This document shows, in pieces, positions 1 through 8,196 of a stretch of DNA of 64,000 bases. Origin of the DNA: Burkholderia lata (GTDB lineage: Bacteria > Pseudomonadota > Gammaproteobacteria > Burkholderiales > Burkholderiaceae). Location: positions 1,302,001 through 1,366,000 of the forward strand of contig NC_007511.1 in assembly GCF_000012945.1 (NCBI RefSeq). The letters run 5' to 3'. The notes beneath the pieces were generated by a model. That model made no database searches. It was given only the letters and a program-made list of their open reading frames with translations, and was not told the DNA's origin. The translations under genes and the position numbers were made by a program. Position 1 is the first letter of the stretch, and the number at the start of each line of letters is the position of its first letter.

Positions 1-537
1 GCGACGGTCGTCGGCGAGGTGATCGGCACGATGAACGAGATCGACCAGAGCTCGCAGAAGGTCGCCGACATCATCGGCACGATCGAAGGCATCGCGTTCC
101 AGACCAACATCCTCGCGCTGAATGCGGCAGTCGAAGCCGCGCGCGCGGGCGAGCAGGGCCGCGGCTTCGCGGTGGTCGCGGGCGAGGTGCGCACGCTTGC
201 GCAACGCTCGGCTTCCGCGGCGAAGGAAATCCGCACGCTGATCGGCGAATCGGTCGAGCGCGTCGCGATCGGCTCGCGGCTCGTCGGCACGGCCGGCGCG
301 ACGATGCAGGACATCCAGCAGGCGATCGGACGCGTCACGGGCATCATGACCGAGATCGCGGCCGCGTCGAGCGAGCAGCGCGACGGGATCGAACAGGTGA
401 ACCGCGCTGTGTCGCAGATGGACCAGGTGTCGCAGCAGAACGCGGCGCTCGTCGAGCAGGCCGCGGCGGCGGCCGCGTCGCTGGAAGAGCAGGCCGACGG
501 GCTGCGCCGCGCGGTCGGCGCGTTCCGCGTAGCCTGA
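1..537 (+). CDS. Methyl-accepting chemotaxis protein, C-terminal signalling domain (5' end outside window)
   Basis: The frame is open from base 1, so only the last 178 residues are present. They hold the conserved cytoplasmic hairpin of chemoreceptors, with the signature stretch [20 protein letters not shown] followed by [12 protein letters not shown]. This tip binds CheA and CheW and passes ligand signals to the flagellar motor. The end is the usual alanine-rich coiled coil ([15 protein letters not shown]). The ligand-binding and membrane parts lie upstream, so the stimulus cannot be inferred. Confidence 0.95.
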   Translation, partial: ATVVGEVIGTMNEIDQSSQKVADIIGTIEGIAFQTNILALNAAVEAARAGEQGRGFAVVAGEVRTLAQRSASAAKEIRTLIGESVERVAIGSRLVGTAGATMQDIQQAIGRVTGIMTEIAAASSEQRDGIEQVNRAVSQMDQVSQQNAALVEQAAAAAASLEEQADGLRRAVGAFRVA

Positions 538-593
538 TCGACCGGCGTCGGCGACGGGGCGGGTGCCTGCCCGCCGGTCGCCGGCCCGTTACA

Positions 594-2261
594 TCAGACG
601 GCCGCGAGTTGCGCGGCCGCGCGCGACGACGCGACGATCAGCAGTTTCATCGTCGCACGCGTCGCGCCGACGAACAGCTTGCGCGCGGCACGCGCGTCGA
701 GCGTGTCGAAGTCGACTTCGGTGAGGATCACGCACGGCGCCGACTGGCCCTTGAAGCGGTAGATCGAATCGAGCAGCACGTCGCCTTCGCGATACTCCGG
801 GTTGCCGAACAGGTCGTACTTGCCGGTAAAGCTCTTGAGCCGATGCGGGCCGAGCTGGTCGAGCGGCGCGAGCACCGAGCCTTCGCGGCCGCGATACGAC
901 AGCACCGCAATGTCCTGCTTGCGGAAGCCGAGCGACAGCGCGTGCGTGATCGCCCGCTTGGTCGCGTCGATGCAGGCGTCGGCCAACGCGTCGCCCGACG
1001 CGCCTGCTTCCCCGTACGACGACACCGACGGATCCGAACCGTCGAACGGGCTGCCCGAGCGCAGCTCGGCCGCGAGCGGCTCGACCCGGCCGACGATGTC
1101 GCGCACGAATTCGAGCAGGTCGCGCGGGCTGCGGTAGTTCGTGAGCGCCTTCAGCGTGACCCAGCCCGGCAGTGCGACGGGTTCGCGCATATACAAATTC
1201 TGCAGCGGATCTTCCAGCCACCACCATGCGCCATCCGGCGCCAGCAAGCGCTCCAGGGCGGCTGCCCACGGCGCATGGAAATCCTGCCCTTCGTCGACGA
1301 CCAGCACGTCGAAGCGCCAGTGCCCGGGGATCGGCGTTTCCGCGAAGCGCGCCTCGAGCCGCTCGAATTCGCCGGGTACCTGGAAGTCGGGCGTATAGCC
1401 GCCGTCGCGCGCGACCCAGTCGCATAGCTGGTGGTAGTTCGCGATCTTCGCGCCGGGCGGCGCGATGCGCGCGATGTAGTCGGCGAGCGGCCGGTTGAAG
1501 CACACGTAGAGCACGCGCTTGCCGGCCGCGACCGCATCGCGCATCGCCTGCACGGCGAGCTGCGTCTTGCCCGAGCCGGCCGTGCCGGTGACGCGCAGCC
1601 GGAACGGCGCGAATTCGAGCTGGCGCGCCCACGCGGCGAGCCCGCCCGACAGCCGCGTGACGAGCGTGCCGGCCTGGCCGACGAGCGCGCTCGTGTCGGG
1701 CGTGAGCGCGAGCTCGTCCGCGAGGAAATGGTGGAGTTTCGGTGCGTTCGGGAAGTGCTCGTCGTCCTCGGGCAGGATCTGCAGGATCACCTGCGCGAGC
1801 TGCGCCTTGCGCGACGCATCGACGATGCGGTCGGCCGCGACGCCGGCGATCGATGCGTCGCGGATCGAGTAGTCGGGGCAGTACAGCAGCGCCTCGACGC
1901 CATAGACACCGGCGCCGAGCGCGGCCGTCAGGCGCCGGTGCAGCGTTTCCTGCGTGCGCGCGAGCTGGATCGGGACATTGCGTTCCTTCTGCAGATAGAC
2001 CTTCACGAGCCCCTTCGGCGTTTCGCGCAGGAAGCCGGCTTTCTGTTCGATCAGCAGCACACGGCCGGCCGGGCTCACGACGACGAACGCGGCCTCGCCG
2101 AACACCGAGAACGCCTGGTCGGCGCGGGTCCAGTGCACGCCGTGATACACGGTGTAGCTGTCGGGCAGCGCGTGTTCGAGCGCGGCGAGCGTTTCGCGCT
2201 CGCGTTCGGCCGCGCCGGTTGCGGCGAGGCTTTTCCAGTCGTCGGGGATGAGGCGGGCCAT
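594..2261 (-). CDS. NERD-domain / UvrD-like superfamily I helicase-ATPase
   Basis: The N-terminal ~180 residues resemble a NERD (nuclease-related) domain, including the stretch VLLIEQKAGFL. They are followed by a P-loop ATPase core with Walker A GTAGSGKT, Walker B VLVVDEGQDF, and a late segment FVGATRATMKLLIV typical of UvrD/Rep helicases. A role in DNA processing, repair or defence is inferred; no partner gene is adjacent. A GTG at 2333 would extend the frame by 24 residues. I chose the ATG at 2261 because MARLIPDDWKSL looks like the family N-terminus, although neither start has a strong ribosome binding site. Confidence 0.85.
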   Translation of the reverse strand: MARLIPDDWKSLAATGAAERERETLAALEHALPDSYTVYHGVHWTRADQAFSVFGEAAFVVVSPAGRVLLIEQKAGFLRETPKGLVKVYLQKERNVPIQLARTQETLHRRLTAALGAGVYGVEALLYCPDYSIRDASIAGVAADRIVDASRKAQLAQVILQILPEDDEHFPNAPKLHHFLADELALTPDTSALVGQAGTLVTRLSGGLAAWARQLEFAPFRLRVTGTAGSGKTQLAVQAMRDAVAAGKRVLYVCFNRPLADYIARIAPPGAKIANYHQLCDWVARDGGYTPDFQVPGEFERLEARFAETPIPGHWRFDVLVVDEGQDFHAPWAAALERLLAPDGAWWWLEDPLQNLYMREPVALPGWVTLKALTNYRSPRDLLEFVRDIVGRVEPLAAELRSGSPFDGSDPSVSSYGEAGASGDALADACIDATKRAITHALSLGFRKQDIAVLSYRGREGSVLAPLDQLGPHRLKSFTGKYDLFGNPEYREGDVLLDSIYRFKGQSAPCVILTEVDFDTLDARAARKLFVGATRATMKLLIVASSRAAAQLAAV

Positions 2262-2393
2262 GGCGTCGGGCGGCGGATGCCGGCGTGGGCGTGAACAGGT
2301 GCGGCTATTGTACTGAGCTATCAACCTGTTCACGACACGACCGCCGTGCCGCGCGGACGTTGGCCGTCCGGAGGAAGGAACGGCCCGGGGGCG

Positions 2394-3248
2394 TTACCCG
2401 CGGGCGAGCCGTTTCGCGAGATCGGCGCTGAGGATCGCCATGCGCGCCGGCTTTTCGTAGCAGACGACGTCGAACGCGCGGATCACTTCGCTGATGTCGG
2501 CTTCGCTCGCGCGGCCGGTGAGCAGGTCGCCTGTCAGCACGAAGATCGGTGCGCCCGGGTTGTCGGACGTGCGCACGGCCTTGATCGCAGTGGCGGCCGT
2601 GCTGTCGTCGAACAGCCATTCGGTCAGGACCGCGTCGAACGCCTGGCCCTGCAGCGCATCGACGAACGGCGCGAGGCCGTCGAATGCGGCGGTCGCGAAA
2701 CCCTGGCGTTCGAGATAGCGGCACAGCTCGGTCGCGCTGACGCGATCGGGGTCGATCACCGCGACGACGAGCTTGTCGCTCTCCGCACGGCGCGGATAGA
2801 TCTCGATCTTGTGCACGTCGTACGCGTTCTGGTACAGCACGCCGGTGTGGCGCAGCACGCGCCAGCGGCCGTTTTGTTCATACGCGACGAATTCGGGGCG
2901 CGCGCCGGCTTCGAGCGGCGCGCCGATCCATGCAGTGCACGGAATCTCCGCGACGCCCGCGTAAAGGACGGCTTCCTGCGAATAGGCGCCGACCATGCCG
3001 GGGTCGAGCGTTTGCGCGCCGAACAGCTGGGCGGCGGGTTCGCCGTACGCTTCGGCGACTTTCTTGATCTGCGCGAGCGTCCAGGGGCTGCTGCCGCGCA
3101 GTTTGCGGTGGCCTTGCGAGAAACTCAGGTCAAGGATGCGGCACAGCTCGGTGGTCTGCTGGCGCTTGCCGATGCCGTTGCGGGTCATCAGCTCGCGCAC
3201 GCGCTCGGCAACCGCGAGGGAATCCGTGGTGATTGCTTCAGTGGTCAT
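2394..3248 (-). CDS. BetR-domain transcriptional regulator with degenerate receiver domain
   Basis: Residues ~10-85 match the BetR helix-turn-helix domain: RVRELMTRNGIGKRQQTTEL, then LSFSQGHRKLRG and WTLAQIKKVAE. After a ~70-residue linker domain, the C-terminal ~125 residues fold like a response-regulator receiver: VAVIDPDR, FDAVLTEWLF, FVLTGD and CYEKPARM line up with the acidic pocket, phospho-site, Thr and Lys. The phospho-acceptor position carries Glu (VLTE) rather than Asp, so phosphorylation is unlikely. The start is ATG 3248; the longer frame to 3341 adds unconserved residues. The FAD oxidoreductase at 3473 is transcribed divergently and is a plausible target. Confidence 0.82.
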   Translation of the reverse strand: MTTEAITTDSLAVAERVRELMTRNGIGKRQQTTELCRILDLSFSQGHRKLRGSSPWTLAQIKKVAEAYGEPAAQLFGAQTLDPGMVGAYSQEAVLYAGVAEIPCTAWIGAPLEAGARPEFVAYEQNGRWRVLRHTGVLYQNAYDVHKIEIYPRRAESDKLVVAVIDPDRVSATELCRYLERQGFATAAFDGLAPFVDALQGQAFDAVLTEWLFDDSTAATAIKAVRTSDNPGAPIFVLTGDLLTGRASEADISEVIRAFDVVCYEKPARMAILSADLAKRLARG

Positions 3249-3472
3249 GCTACGGGAACGGATCGTGACGTTCAGAACGACGCCTTGCGGCAGTCTCGAC
3301 GGACAGTCTTCATGACGTCCAGGGGCGAGCCGACCGGCCACGCGCGGAAAAGATAACTTTACCGCAAAATGGTCGTTATCCAGTGTCGTGAAAGGTGCGT
3401 TTGTGTGAAAGGTGTGTCACGACGTTACCACCGAGGTCCGTATTCCGACGCATTAACGCCTGACAGGAAACA

Positions 3473-4807
3473 ATGACAACAACCTATCCGCTGCACGATG
3501 CCCTGACCCTCGCCGGCACTCCTTTCCCGACCGACGCCGATATCGTGATCGCCGGAGCCGGCATCATGGGCTGCGCAGCCGCGTATTACCTGGGCCTGCG
3601 CGGCCTGAAGGCCGTCGTGCTCGACAAGTCGCGCATCGCCGGACAGCAGTCGACTCGTGCGTGGGGCTTCGTGCGGCAGCAGGGCCGTGAAGCAGCCGAG
3701 GTGCCGCTGATGATGGCCGGCATGCGGATCTGGGAAGAGTTAGAGGAAACGCTCGGTTTCGATCTCGAATGGCGGCAAGGCGGCTGTCTTTATATTGCGG
3801 ACAACGAAACGGACTGGGCGTCGTTCAACGCGTGGCTCGCTGTCGCGCGCGAGCACGGGCTCGACACGCGCACGCTGACGCGCGCGCAGATCGACGAGCG
3901 TGTCAGCGGTCTTTCGCCGCAGGCACGCACGCTCGGCGGGCTGTACACCGCGACCGACGGGCAGGCCGAGCCGCGCCGCGTGGCCGCCGCGTTCGCTGCC
4001 CGTGCCGCCGAGGCGGGCGCACGCTTCTTCGAAGGCTGCGGCGTGACCGCGATCGAGACGGCCGGCGGTGCGGTGGCCGGCGTCGTGACCGAGCGCGGCA
4101 CGATTCGCACGCGGCGCGTGATCTGTGCGGCCGGCGCGACCAGCTTCCGGCTGCTCGACGGCGTCGGCATCCGGCTGCCGCAGCAGGCCGTGCGCGGCAC
4201 CTGCATGCGCACCAATGTGGTGCCGCCGGTGTCGGCGTCTACGGTGTGGGGCCACGGCCTCGGCATCCGGCAGCGCAAGAACGGTGCGATCAATCTCGCC
4301 GACGACATGCAGGTCGACGTCGACCTGACGCTCGGCCACCTGCGCGGGTTGAGCCTGTTCTGGCCGGAGTTCTGGTCGCAGCGCGACAAATTCCGGCTGC
4401 ACGTGAACGGGTCCGCGTGGCGCGATGCGCTGGCCCGCATCAACGGTGCGACAGGGCCGATCGAGCCGCGCGATCCGCAGCCGCAGCCGAATCGAGCGCA
4501 TGCGCCGCGCGCGCTCGCGAAGCTCAAGGCGATCTTCCCTGCGCTGAAGGATGCGCAGATCGTCGAGGCCTGGGCCGGCCTGATCGACGTGCTGCCCGAC
4601 GGCATTCCGGTGATCGATGCGCCGGGCACGCCGTCCGGGCTCGCGATTGCGACGGGGTTCTGCGGCCACGGTTTCGCGATGGGGCCGATCGTCGGGCGGC
4701 TGCTTGCCGAATGGATCGACACGGGCGCGCCGTCGCTCGACCTGTCGGCGTTTCGCGCGCAGCGCTTCGTCGACGGCACGATGGTGCGGCCGCGCAGCAT
4801 GTTGTAA
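3473..4807 (+). CDS. FAD-dependent oxidoreductase, DAO (D-amino acid / sarcosine oxidase) family
   Basis: The 444-residue protein begins with a Rossmann FAD motif, VIAGAGIMGCAAAYYLGLRG, at residues ~23-42. It contains the DAO-family pattern around GGLYTATDGQAEPRR and a C-terminal FAD-contact segment, GLAIATGFCGHGFAMGPIVG. Such enzymes oxidise the C-N bond of amino acids or N-methyl amines. The substrate is unknown. A regulator with a BetR domain, a family first linked to quaternary-amine or PHB metabolism, is divergent to it. A SD-like AGGAAAC lies just before the ATG. No partner subunits are adjacent, so it probably acts alone. Confidence 0.88.
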   Translation: MTTTYPLHDALTLAGTPFPTDADIVIAGAGIMGCAAAYYLGLRGLKAVVLDKSRIAGQQSTRAWGFVRQQGREAAEVPLMMAGMRIWEELEETLGFDLEWRQGGCLYIADNETDWASFNAWLAVAREHGLDTRTLTRAQIDERVSGLSPQARTLGGLYTATDGQAEPRRVAAAFAARAAEAGARFFEGCGVTAIETAGGAVAGVVTERGTIRTRRVICAAGATSFRLLDGVGIRLPQQAVRGTCMRTNVVPPVSASTVWGHGLGIRQRKNGAINLADDMQVDVDLTLGHLRGLSLFWPEFWSQRDKFRLHVNGSAWRDALARINGATGPIEPRDPQPQPNRAHAPRALAKLKAIFPALKDAQIVEAWAGLIDVLPDGIPVIDAPGTPSGLAIATGFCGHGFAMGPIVGRLLAEWIDTGAPSLDLSAFRAQRFVDGTMVRPRSML

Positions 4808-4889
4808 CGGAAGAATCGACGCGATGACGTCGGCCGGTCGCGGCCGACCCATCGTAGAATCGAGCCCGCATCCTTCAGGAGATTCCCCG

Positions 4890-5984
4890 TTGGCTTCGCC
4901 CTCCGCCCAGCGCCGCTCGTTGCGCTCACGCCTGCGTCGCGCCCGCAACCCGTGGCAGGCGCCGCGTGCGCGCACGTTGTTCACGCGTCCCGCGACGTCG
5001 CCGCGGCGCACGCTGCTGTTCCGTATCGGCGCGGTCGTGCTGCTGTGCACGCTCGCGTTCCTCGTGCTGTATCTCGATCGCGACGGGTTGCGCGATTCGA
5101 CCAAGAGCACGCCGATGACCGTCGCCGATCTCGTGTACTTCACGATGGTCACGGTCGCGACAGTCGGCTACGGCGACATCGTGCCCGTCACCGCACGGGC
5201 GCGTCTCATCGATGCGTTCTTCATCGTGCCGATCCGCATCGTCATCTGGTTCATTTTCCTGGGCACGGCTTATCAGTTCGTGATCCAGCGCGTCGTCGAG
5301 GAATTCCGCATGAAACGCCTGCAAAAGCAATTGTCCGATCACATCGTCGTATGCGGTTATGGCCTGTCCGGCTCGATCGCGGTGCGCGAACTGCTCGAGA
5401 GCGGCGTCGATCCGGCGACGCTCATCGTGATCGATTCGCAGCAGCAGGCGATCGAGGCCGCGACGTCGCTCGGCGTGGCGGGATTGCTCGGCGATCCCGC
5501 GCACGAGGATCTGCTGCAGCAGGCGCAGGTGCGTGAAGCGAAGGCCGTGATCATTTCGGTGACCGACGATCCGACCGCGATCCTGCTCACGTTGTCGGTG
5601 CGCAGCATCGCGCCCGACACGAAGATCGTCGTGCGGATCCAGGAGAACCTGTACCAGCGGCAACTGCGGCAGGCGGGCGCCGACGTGATCGTGTCGTCGA
5701 CGAAGATCGGCGCGCTGTTGCTCGCGGATGCCGTGCATAGCCGCTATATCGTGCCGTTCGTGAACGACATGCTGTCGACGCGTGGCCGCGCGACGCTGCT
5801 GGAGCGCGAGGCGATGCCGCAAGAGGTCGGTTGCATGACGAATGTCGTGCCGGGCGCGATCGTCGTCGGGCTCGATCGATGCGGGAAGATCTTTTCGTTC
5901 TACGAGGATCCGCCGTGCCGGATCGAGGCGGGGGACACGCTGGTCGTGATCCAGTCGGCGCGGATTCCCGATCCGGATATTTGA
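4890..5984 (+). CDS. Potassium channel with RCK (TrkA-N/TrkA-C) regulatory domain
   Basis: An N-terminal transmembrane helix (LLFRIGAVVLLCTLAFLVLY), a pore loop with the K+ selectivity filter TVGYGD, and a second helix (IRIVIWFIFLGTAYQFV) are followed by an RCK domain. That domain has a nucleotide-binding HIVVCGYGLSGS fold and a C-terminal TrkA-C-like part. This is the architecture of ligand-gated bacterial K+ channels such as MthK. I chose TTG 4890 because AGGAGA precedes it at good spacing; an in-frame ATG at 4824 is the alternative. The last codons (RIPDPDI-stop) are repeated at 13008, at the far end of the adjacent island. Confidence 0.9.
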   Translation: MASPSAQRRSLRSRLRRARNPWQAPRARTLFTRPATSPRRTLLFRIGAVVLLCTLAFLVLYLDRDGLRDSTKSTPMTVADLVYFTMVTVATVGYGDIVPVTARARLIDAFFIVPIRIVIWFIFLGTAYQFVIQRVVEEFRMKRLQKQLSDHIVVCGYGLSGSIAVRELLESGVDPATLIVIDSQQQAIEAATSLGVAGLLGDPAHEDLLQQAQVREAKAVIISVTDDPTAILLTLSVRSIAPDTKIVVRIQENLYQRQLRQAGADVIVSSTKIGALLLADAVHSRYIVPFVNDMLSTRGRATLLEREAMPQEVGCMTNVVPGAIVVGLDRCGKIFSFYEDPPCRIEAGDTLVVIQSARIPDPDI

Positions 5985-5985
5985 G
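5961..5985 (+). repeat. Left direct repeat of a putative genomic island (3' end of K+ channel gene)
   Basis: Bases 5961-5980 are identical to 13008-13027, and the next five differ at one position (T/C), giving 24 matches of 25. The repeat is the final coding sequence and stop of the K+ channel gene. This is the usual pattern for an island that integrates into a gene's 3' end and restores it. Confidence 0.7.
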
Positions 5986-6734
5986 GCGATTAGTCTAGAA
6001 AAAATTAACCAGTTCAATGCGCTGAGATATTTCATCCTAGGTAAATTTTTATCTGCGTGTACCGTGCGGGTATCTGGAATCCGCATCAATCCATATTGAT
6101 CCTCGTTAAAATATATGACTCGAAGCCCGGTTGGGCGGCACTCAGCCGGTAACAGGTATTTTTCTAAAAAAATTTAATAAATTGGCCAATGCATCTTCAT
6201 CAGGACCGCGTTTCGATCGCGGAGGTTGTTAAGGCGATTGCTATCTGTATGGTGGCACCTCCTAATGAGATGAGGGTGGATATTGAGGTACACGCGCGGT
6301 GCCCGTGTTCGCAGGTGAACCTGATCACCGTGACTCATCTTTGAGCCAGGCAGAGAATGAATCACAAAACATCATGATGGTCTGCGTAAGCCGAGCGCGA
6401 GGCAAACAATCGGTTCTGGATTGGTAGCATGGACGCAGAAGCGATGAAGCGGTTTTATCCTGGATGTATTTAGGTATCACTATAAAAATAAATGATCGAT
6501 TCCCCACTCATTGGCGAGCGTCCGATTGCTCAGCGATGAGAAATGGTGGCGGTCAGGTCGCGCTCGCAGGGGCGGATACGTCCGCCGGATCGGGCTGCTT
6601 CGTTTGTCTGGCATCAAACATCTGCGTTGGAGTTATGCCTTCCATCATCCGCCATTGATGCGGCCGCTGAAGATACGCGTCAGCGTTCCCCTGCATCTGC
6701 TCTTGGGATAGCTAGCCTAGTTCGGTTTCGACGA
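5986..6734. other. Gene-poor, A/T-rich left arm of the island
   Basis: This stretch is visibly richer in A and T than the flanking genes, with runs such as ctaaaaaaatttaataaatt near 6162. It carries only short open frames without ribosome binding sites or recognisable products. I see no integrase, tRNA or intact mobile gene in it. It most likely contains decayed sequence left by the insertion. Confidence 0.5.
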
Positions 6735-7107
6735 TGTCATGTGGCGGCTTGCCGCGAGTACGGCGCCGCGCGCTTCGCGTTGGCGGCGCAAGGTGTGACC
6801 TATGGCGGTCCGGCCGGCGGCACGGACATACAGAGCGCCTACCTGCCGCCTCCGGGCTTGTACGGTTCATGACCTCCGGCGCGCTGGGGGAAAAGGTCTG
6901 CAACAACGACGGACTGAGTCCAACGACCTCGATCAGGCTGCCGGCCGGAACCGCGGTTTCGGCCCGCCCTACGTCCATCCGTGGCAACTGTTCGGCGGCA
7001 CGCCGGGCAGTTCGGTGGTTCCGAGCTACGGCTGGCGCAGCATCAATGTCAACGGCCGGCACCAGAGCTTCAGGGGCACGGCCGACATCTATACCGCTGC
7101 GTGTTGA
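6735..7107 (+). pseudogene. Frameshifted remnant of a SphA-like (phenol-degradation 'meta') outer-membrane protein gene
   Basis: In one frame, up to 6872, the sequence reads AAQGVTYGGPAGGTDIQSAY followed by LPPPGLYG. This resembles the processed N-terminus of SphA/COG4313 proteins just after their signal peptide. That frame stops at once. A second frame continues from about 6961 with FGPPYVHPWQLFGG and VPSYGWRSINVNG and ends at 7107 beside the IS3 fragment. I do not recognise the second half, which may come from a different gene. No intact reading frame joins the parts. Confidence 0.45.
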
Positions 7108-7425
7108 GGCCGTAGTGATCCATGATGTAGGTTACGGCCGGCCTCTTCAGCGCGGGCGTGGCCACTTTTTTGTGGCGATATCCTGCAGGATCGCCTTGTT
7201 CAGGCTCAACTCCGCGACCAGCTTCTTGAGCCGCGCATTCTCGTCCTGGAACTGCTTCAGCTCGCGGACCTGGTTCGATTCCAGGCACTCGTCCTGCTTC
7301 TTCCAGCGGTAATGCGTCTGCTCGGAAATCCCCCACTGCCGGATTGGATCCGCCACCGGCATGCCCAACTCAGCCTGCTTGAGCGCCGCCACGATCTGCT
7401 CCACCGAGGACTGTTTACGTTTCAT
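7108..7425 (-). mobile_element. IS3-family element fragment: complete OrfA and truncated OrfB
   Basis: From ATG 7425 the minus strand encodes a 92-residue OrfA with the IS3 helix-turn-helix (SVEQIVAALKQAELGMPVAD, then GISEQTHYRWKK) and a leucine-zipper-like tail ending in DIATKKW. Near its end lies the slippery run AAAAAAG, the classic -1 frameshift site used by IS3 elements to make OrfAB. The -1 frame continues with KVATPALKRPAVTYIMDHYG and LNTQR, as OrfB proteins begin, and is then lost at about 7108. The element is therefore cut and cannot transpose by itself. Confidence 0.8.
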
Positions 7426-7645
7426 CGCCGACCTCCCGTTCACATTGGGAAACTCGCTACGAAACACGAACACTCATTTCTGTTCAGGATTTCTATAGCA
7501 GTTCACTGAGATCCGCCATGGCGACCTGGACGGTTGCTTAAGTGTAACAATCCCATGCATTGCCTCATTTGAAAGACCATCTCGCTATTTGACGATTCCT
7601 CATGGTCGCTTCTTTGCTTCTATAAAGTCATTGGGCGAAACAAAA

Positions 7646-7825
7646 ATGTCTATTGCATCATTCCATGCGGATGGGGGCTACGTAGCGTTCTTCGATGTGT
7701 GGGGAAGCAAGCGTAAGCCAATGGAGGCGGCAATCGAATCATATCCACAAGGTGGCAGATTCAAGACGGTTTGTCGTTATTGGTTCAGTAGGCGAGAGTA
7801 TCAGCGATGCTTGTTGCTTGATTGA
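7646..7825 (+). CDS. Hypothetical small protein, doubtful
   Basis: A 59-residue open frame begins MSIASFHADGGYVAFFDVWG, in the A/T-rich stretch between the IS3 fragment and the RiPP-like operon. I do not recognise the sequence. There is no convincing ribosome binding site (ggcgaaacaaaa precedes the ATG). It could be a gene remnant. Confidence 0.2.
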   Translation: MSIASFHADGGYVAFFDVWGSKRKPMEAAIESYPQGGRFKTVCRYWFSRREYQRCLLLD

Positions 7826-7910
7826 GCGCTTGAGGAGTGGGTTGCGTCAACCAAATTCAATAAGATTGCACAATCCCGCTAAAAATTCAGTTATTTAATT
7901 TCATGTTTAC

Positions 7911-7940
7911 TTGACATTCGAGGGCTTGCGCGAATAAATT
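7911..7940 (+). promoter_or_regulatory. Sigma-70-type promoter of the RiPP-like operon
   Basis: A perfect -35 box TTGACA (7911-7916) is followed after 18 bp by TAAATT (7935-7940). The predicted start site falls at about 7947, inside a 20-bp palindrome, and about 70 bp upstream of the precursor start codon. Confidence 0.6.
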
Positions 7941-7945
7941 CGTAA

Positions 7946-7965
7946 GCGCCATTGGCCAATGGCGC
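7946..7965. promoter_or_regulatory. 20-bp perfect palindrome at the predicted transcription start (operator candidate)
   Basis: GCGCCATTGGCCAATGGCGC is fully self-complementary and starts 6 bp after the -10 box. A dimeric repressor bound here would block initiation. No regulator gene lies inside the operon, so the binding protein is unknown. As RNA it would leave almost no loop, which argues for a protein site. Confidence 0.5.
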
Positions 7966-8018
7966 AGCGCTTCCACAACAGTGTGAAGCATCAACAATCT
8001 TCAAGAATGAGGTGAGTG

Positions 8019-8123
8019 ATGCAACAAGATGTGCAGAAGCAGGAACAGAAAGTTTTGGACCCGACGAAAGTGTTTGCATTGACCCGAAAGGGATCGCCGT
8101 CCGTTTCGAGCGTGTCCAACTGA
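8019..8123 (+). CDS. Putative RiPP precursor peptide (34 aa)
   Basis: This short frame starts at ATG 8019 behind GAGGTGA, a seven-base match to the anti-Shine-Dalgarno sequence. The peptide opens with a charged, Gln-rich stretch (MQQDVQKQEQKVLDP), as in RiPP leaders, and ends in a small Ser/Val-rich core-like tail (KGSPSVSSVSN) with no Cys. It is the first gene after a strong promoter and lies directly upstream of an attenuator-like hairpin, a methyltransferase, a HExxH putative peptide hydroxylase and an exporter. A function as substrate of those enzymes is inferred from this context. The alternative is a short leader peptide or a chance frame. Confidence 0.6.
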   Translation: MQQDVQKQEQKVLDPTKVFALTRKGSPSVSSVSN

Positions 8124-8140
8124 TCTAGGTTTTCGCGATA

Positions 8141-8166
8141 AGTGCACCCCGCTTTTGGGGTGCATT
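8141..8166 (+). terminator. Attenuator-like hairpin between precursor and modification genes
   Basis: TGCACCCC (8143-8150) pairs perfectly with GGGGTGCA (8157-8164) across a GCTTTT loop, and a G-U and an A-U pair extend the stem. No U-tract follows, so readthrough should be partial. Placed just after the precursor stop, it would favour precursor mRNA over the downstream enzymes. Confidence 0.55.
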
Positions 8167-8196
8167 GAAACCAACCGCCAAGAATCAGGACGCCGA

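Noticed and set aside
6181..6190. ATTGGCCAAT as a second copy of the operator at 7946-7965
   Set aside because: Only the 10-bp centre matches and the GCGCC/GGCGC arms are missing; the same centre also occurs inside coding sequence near 14333.
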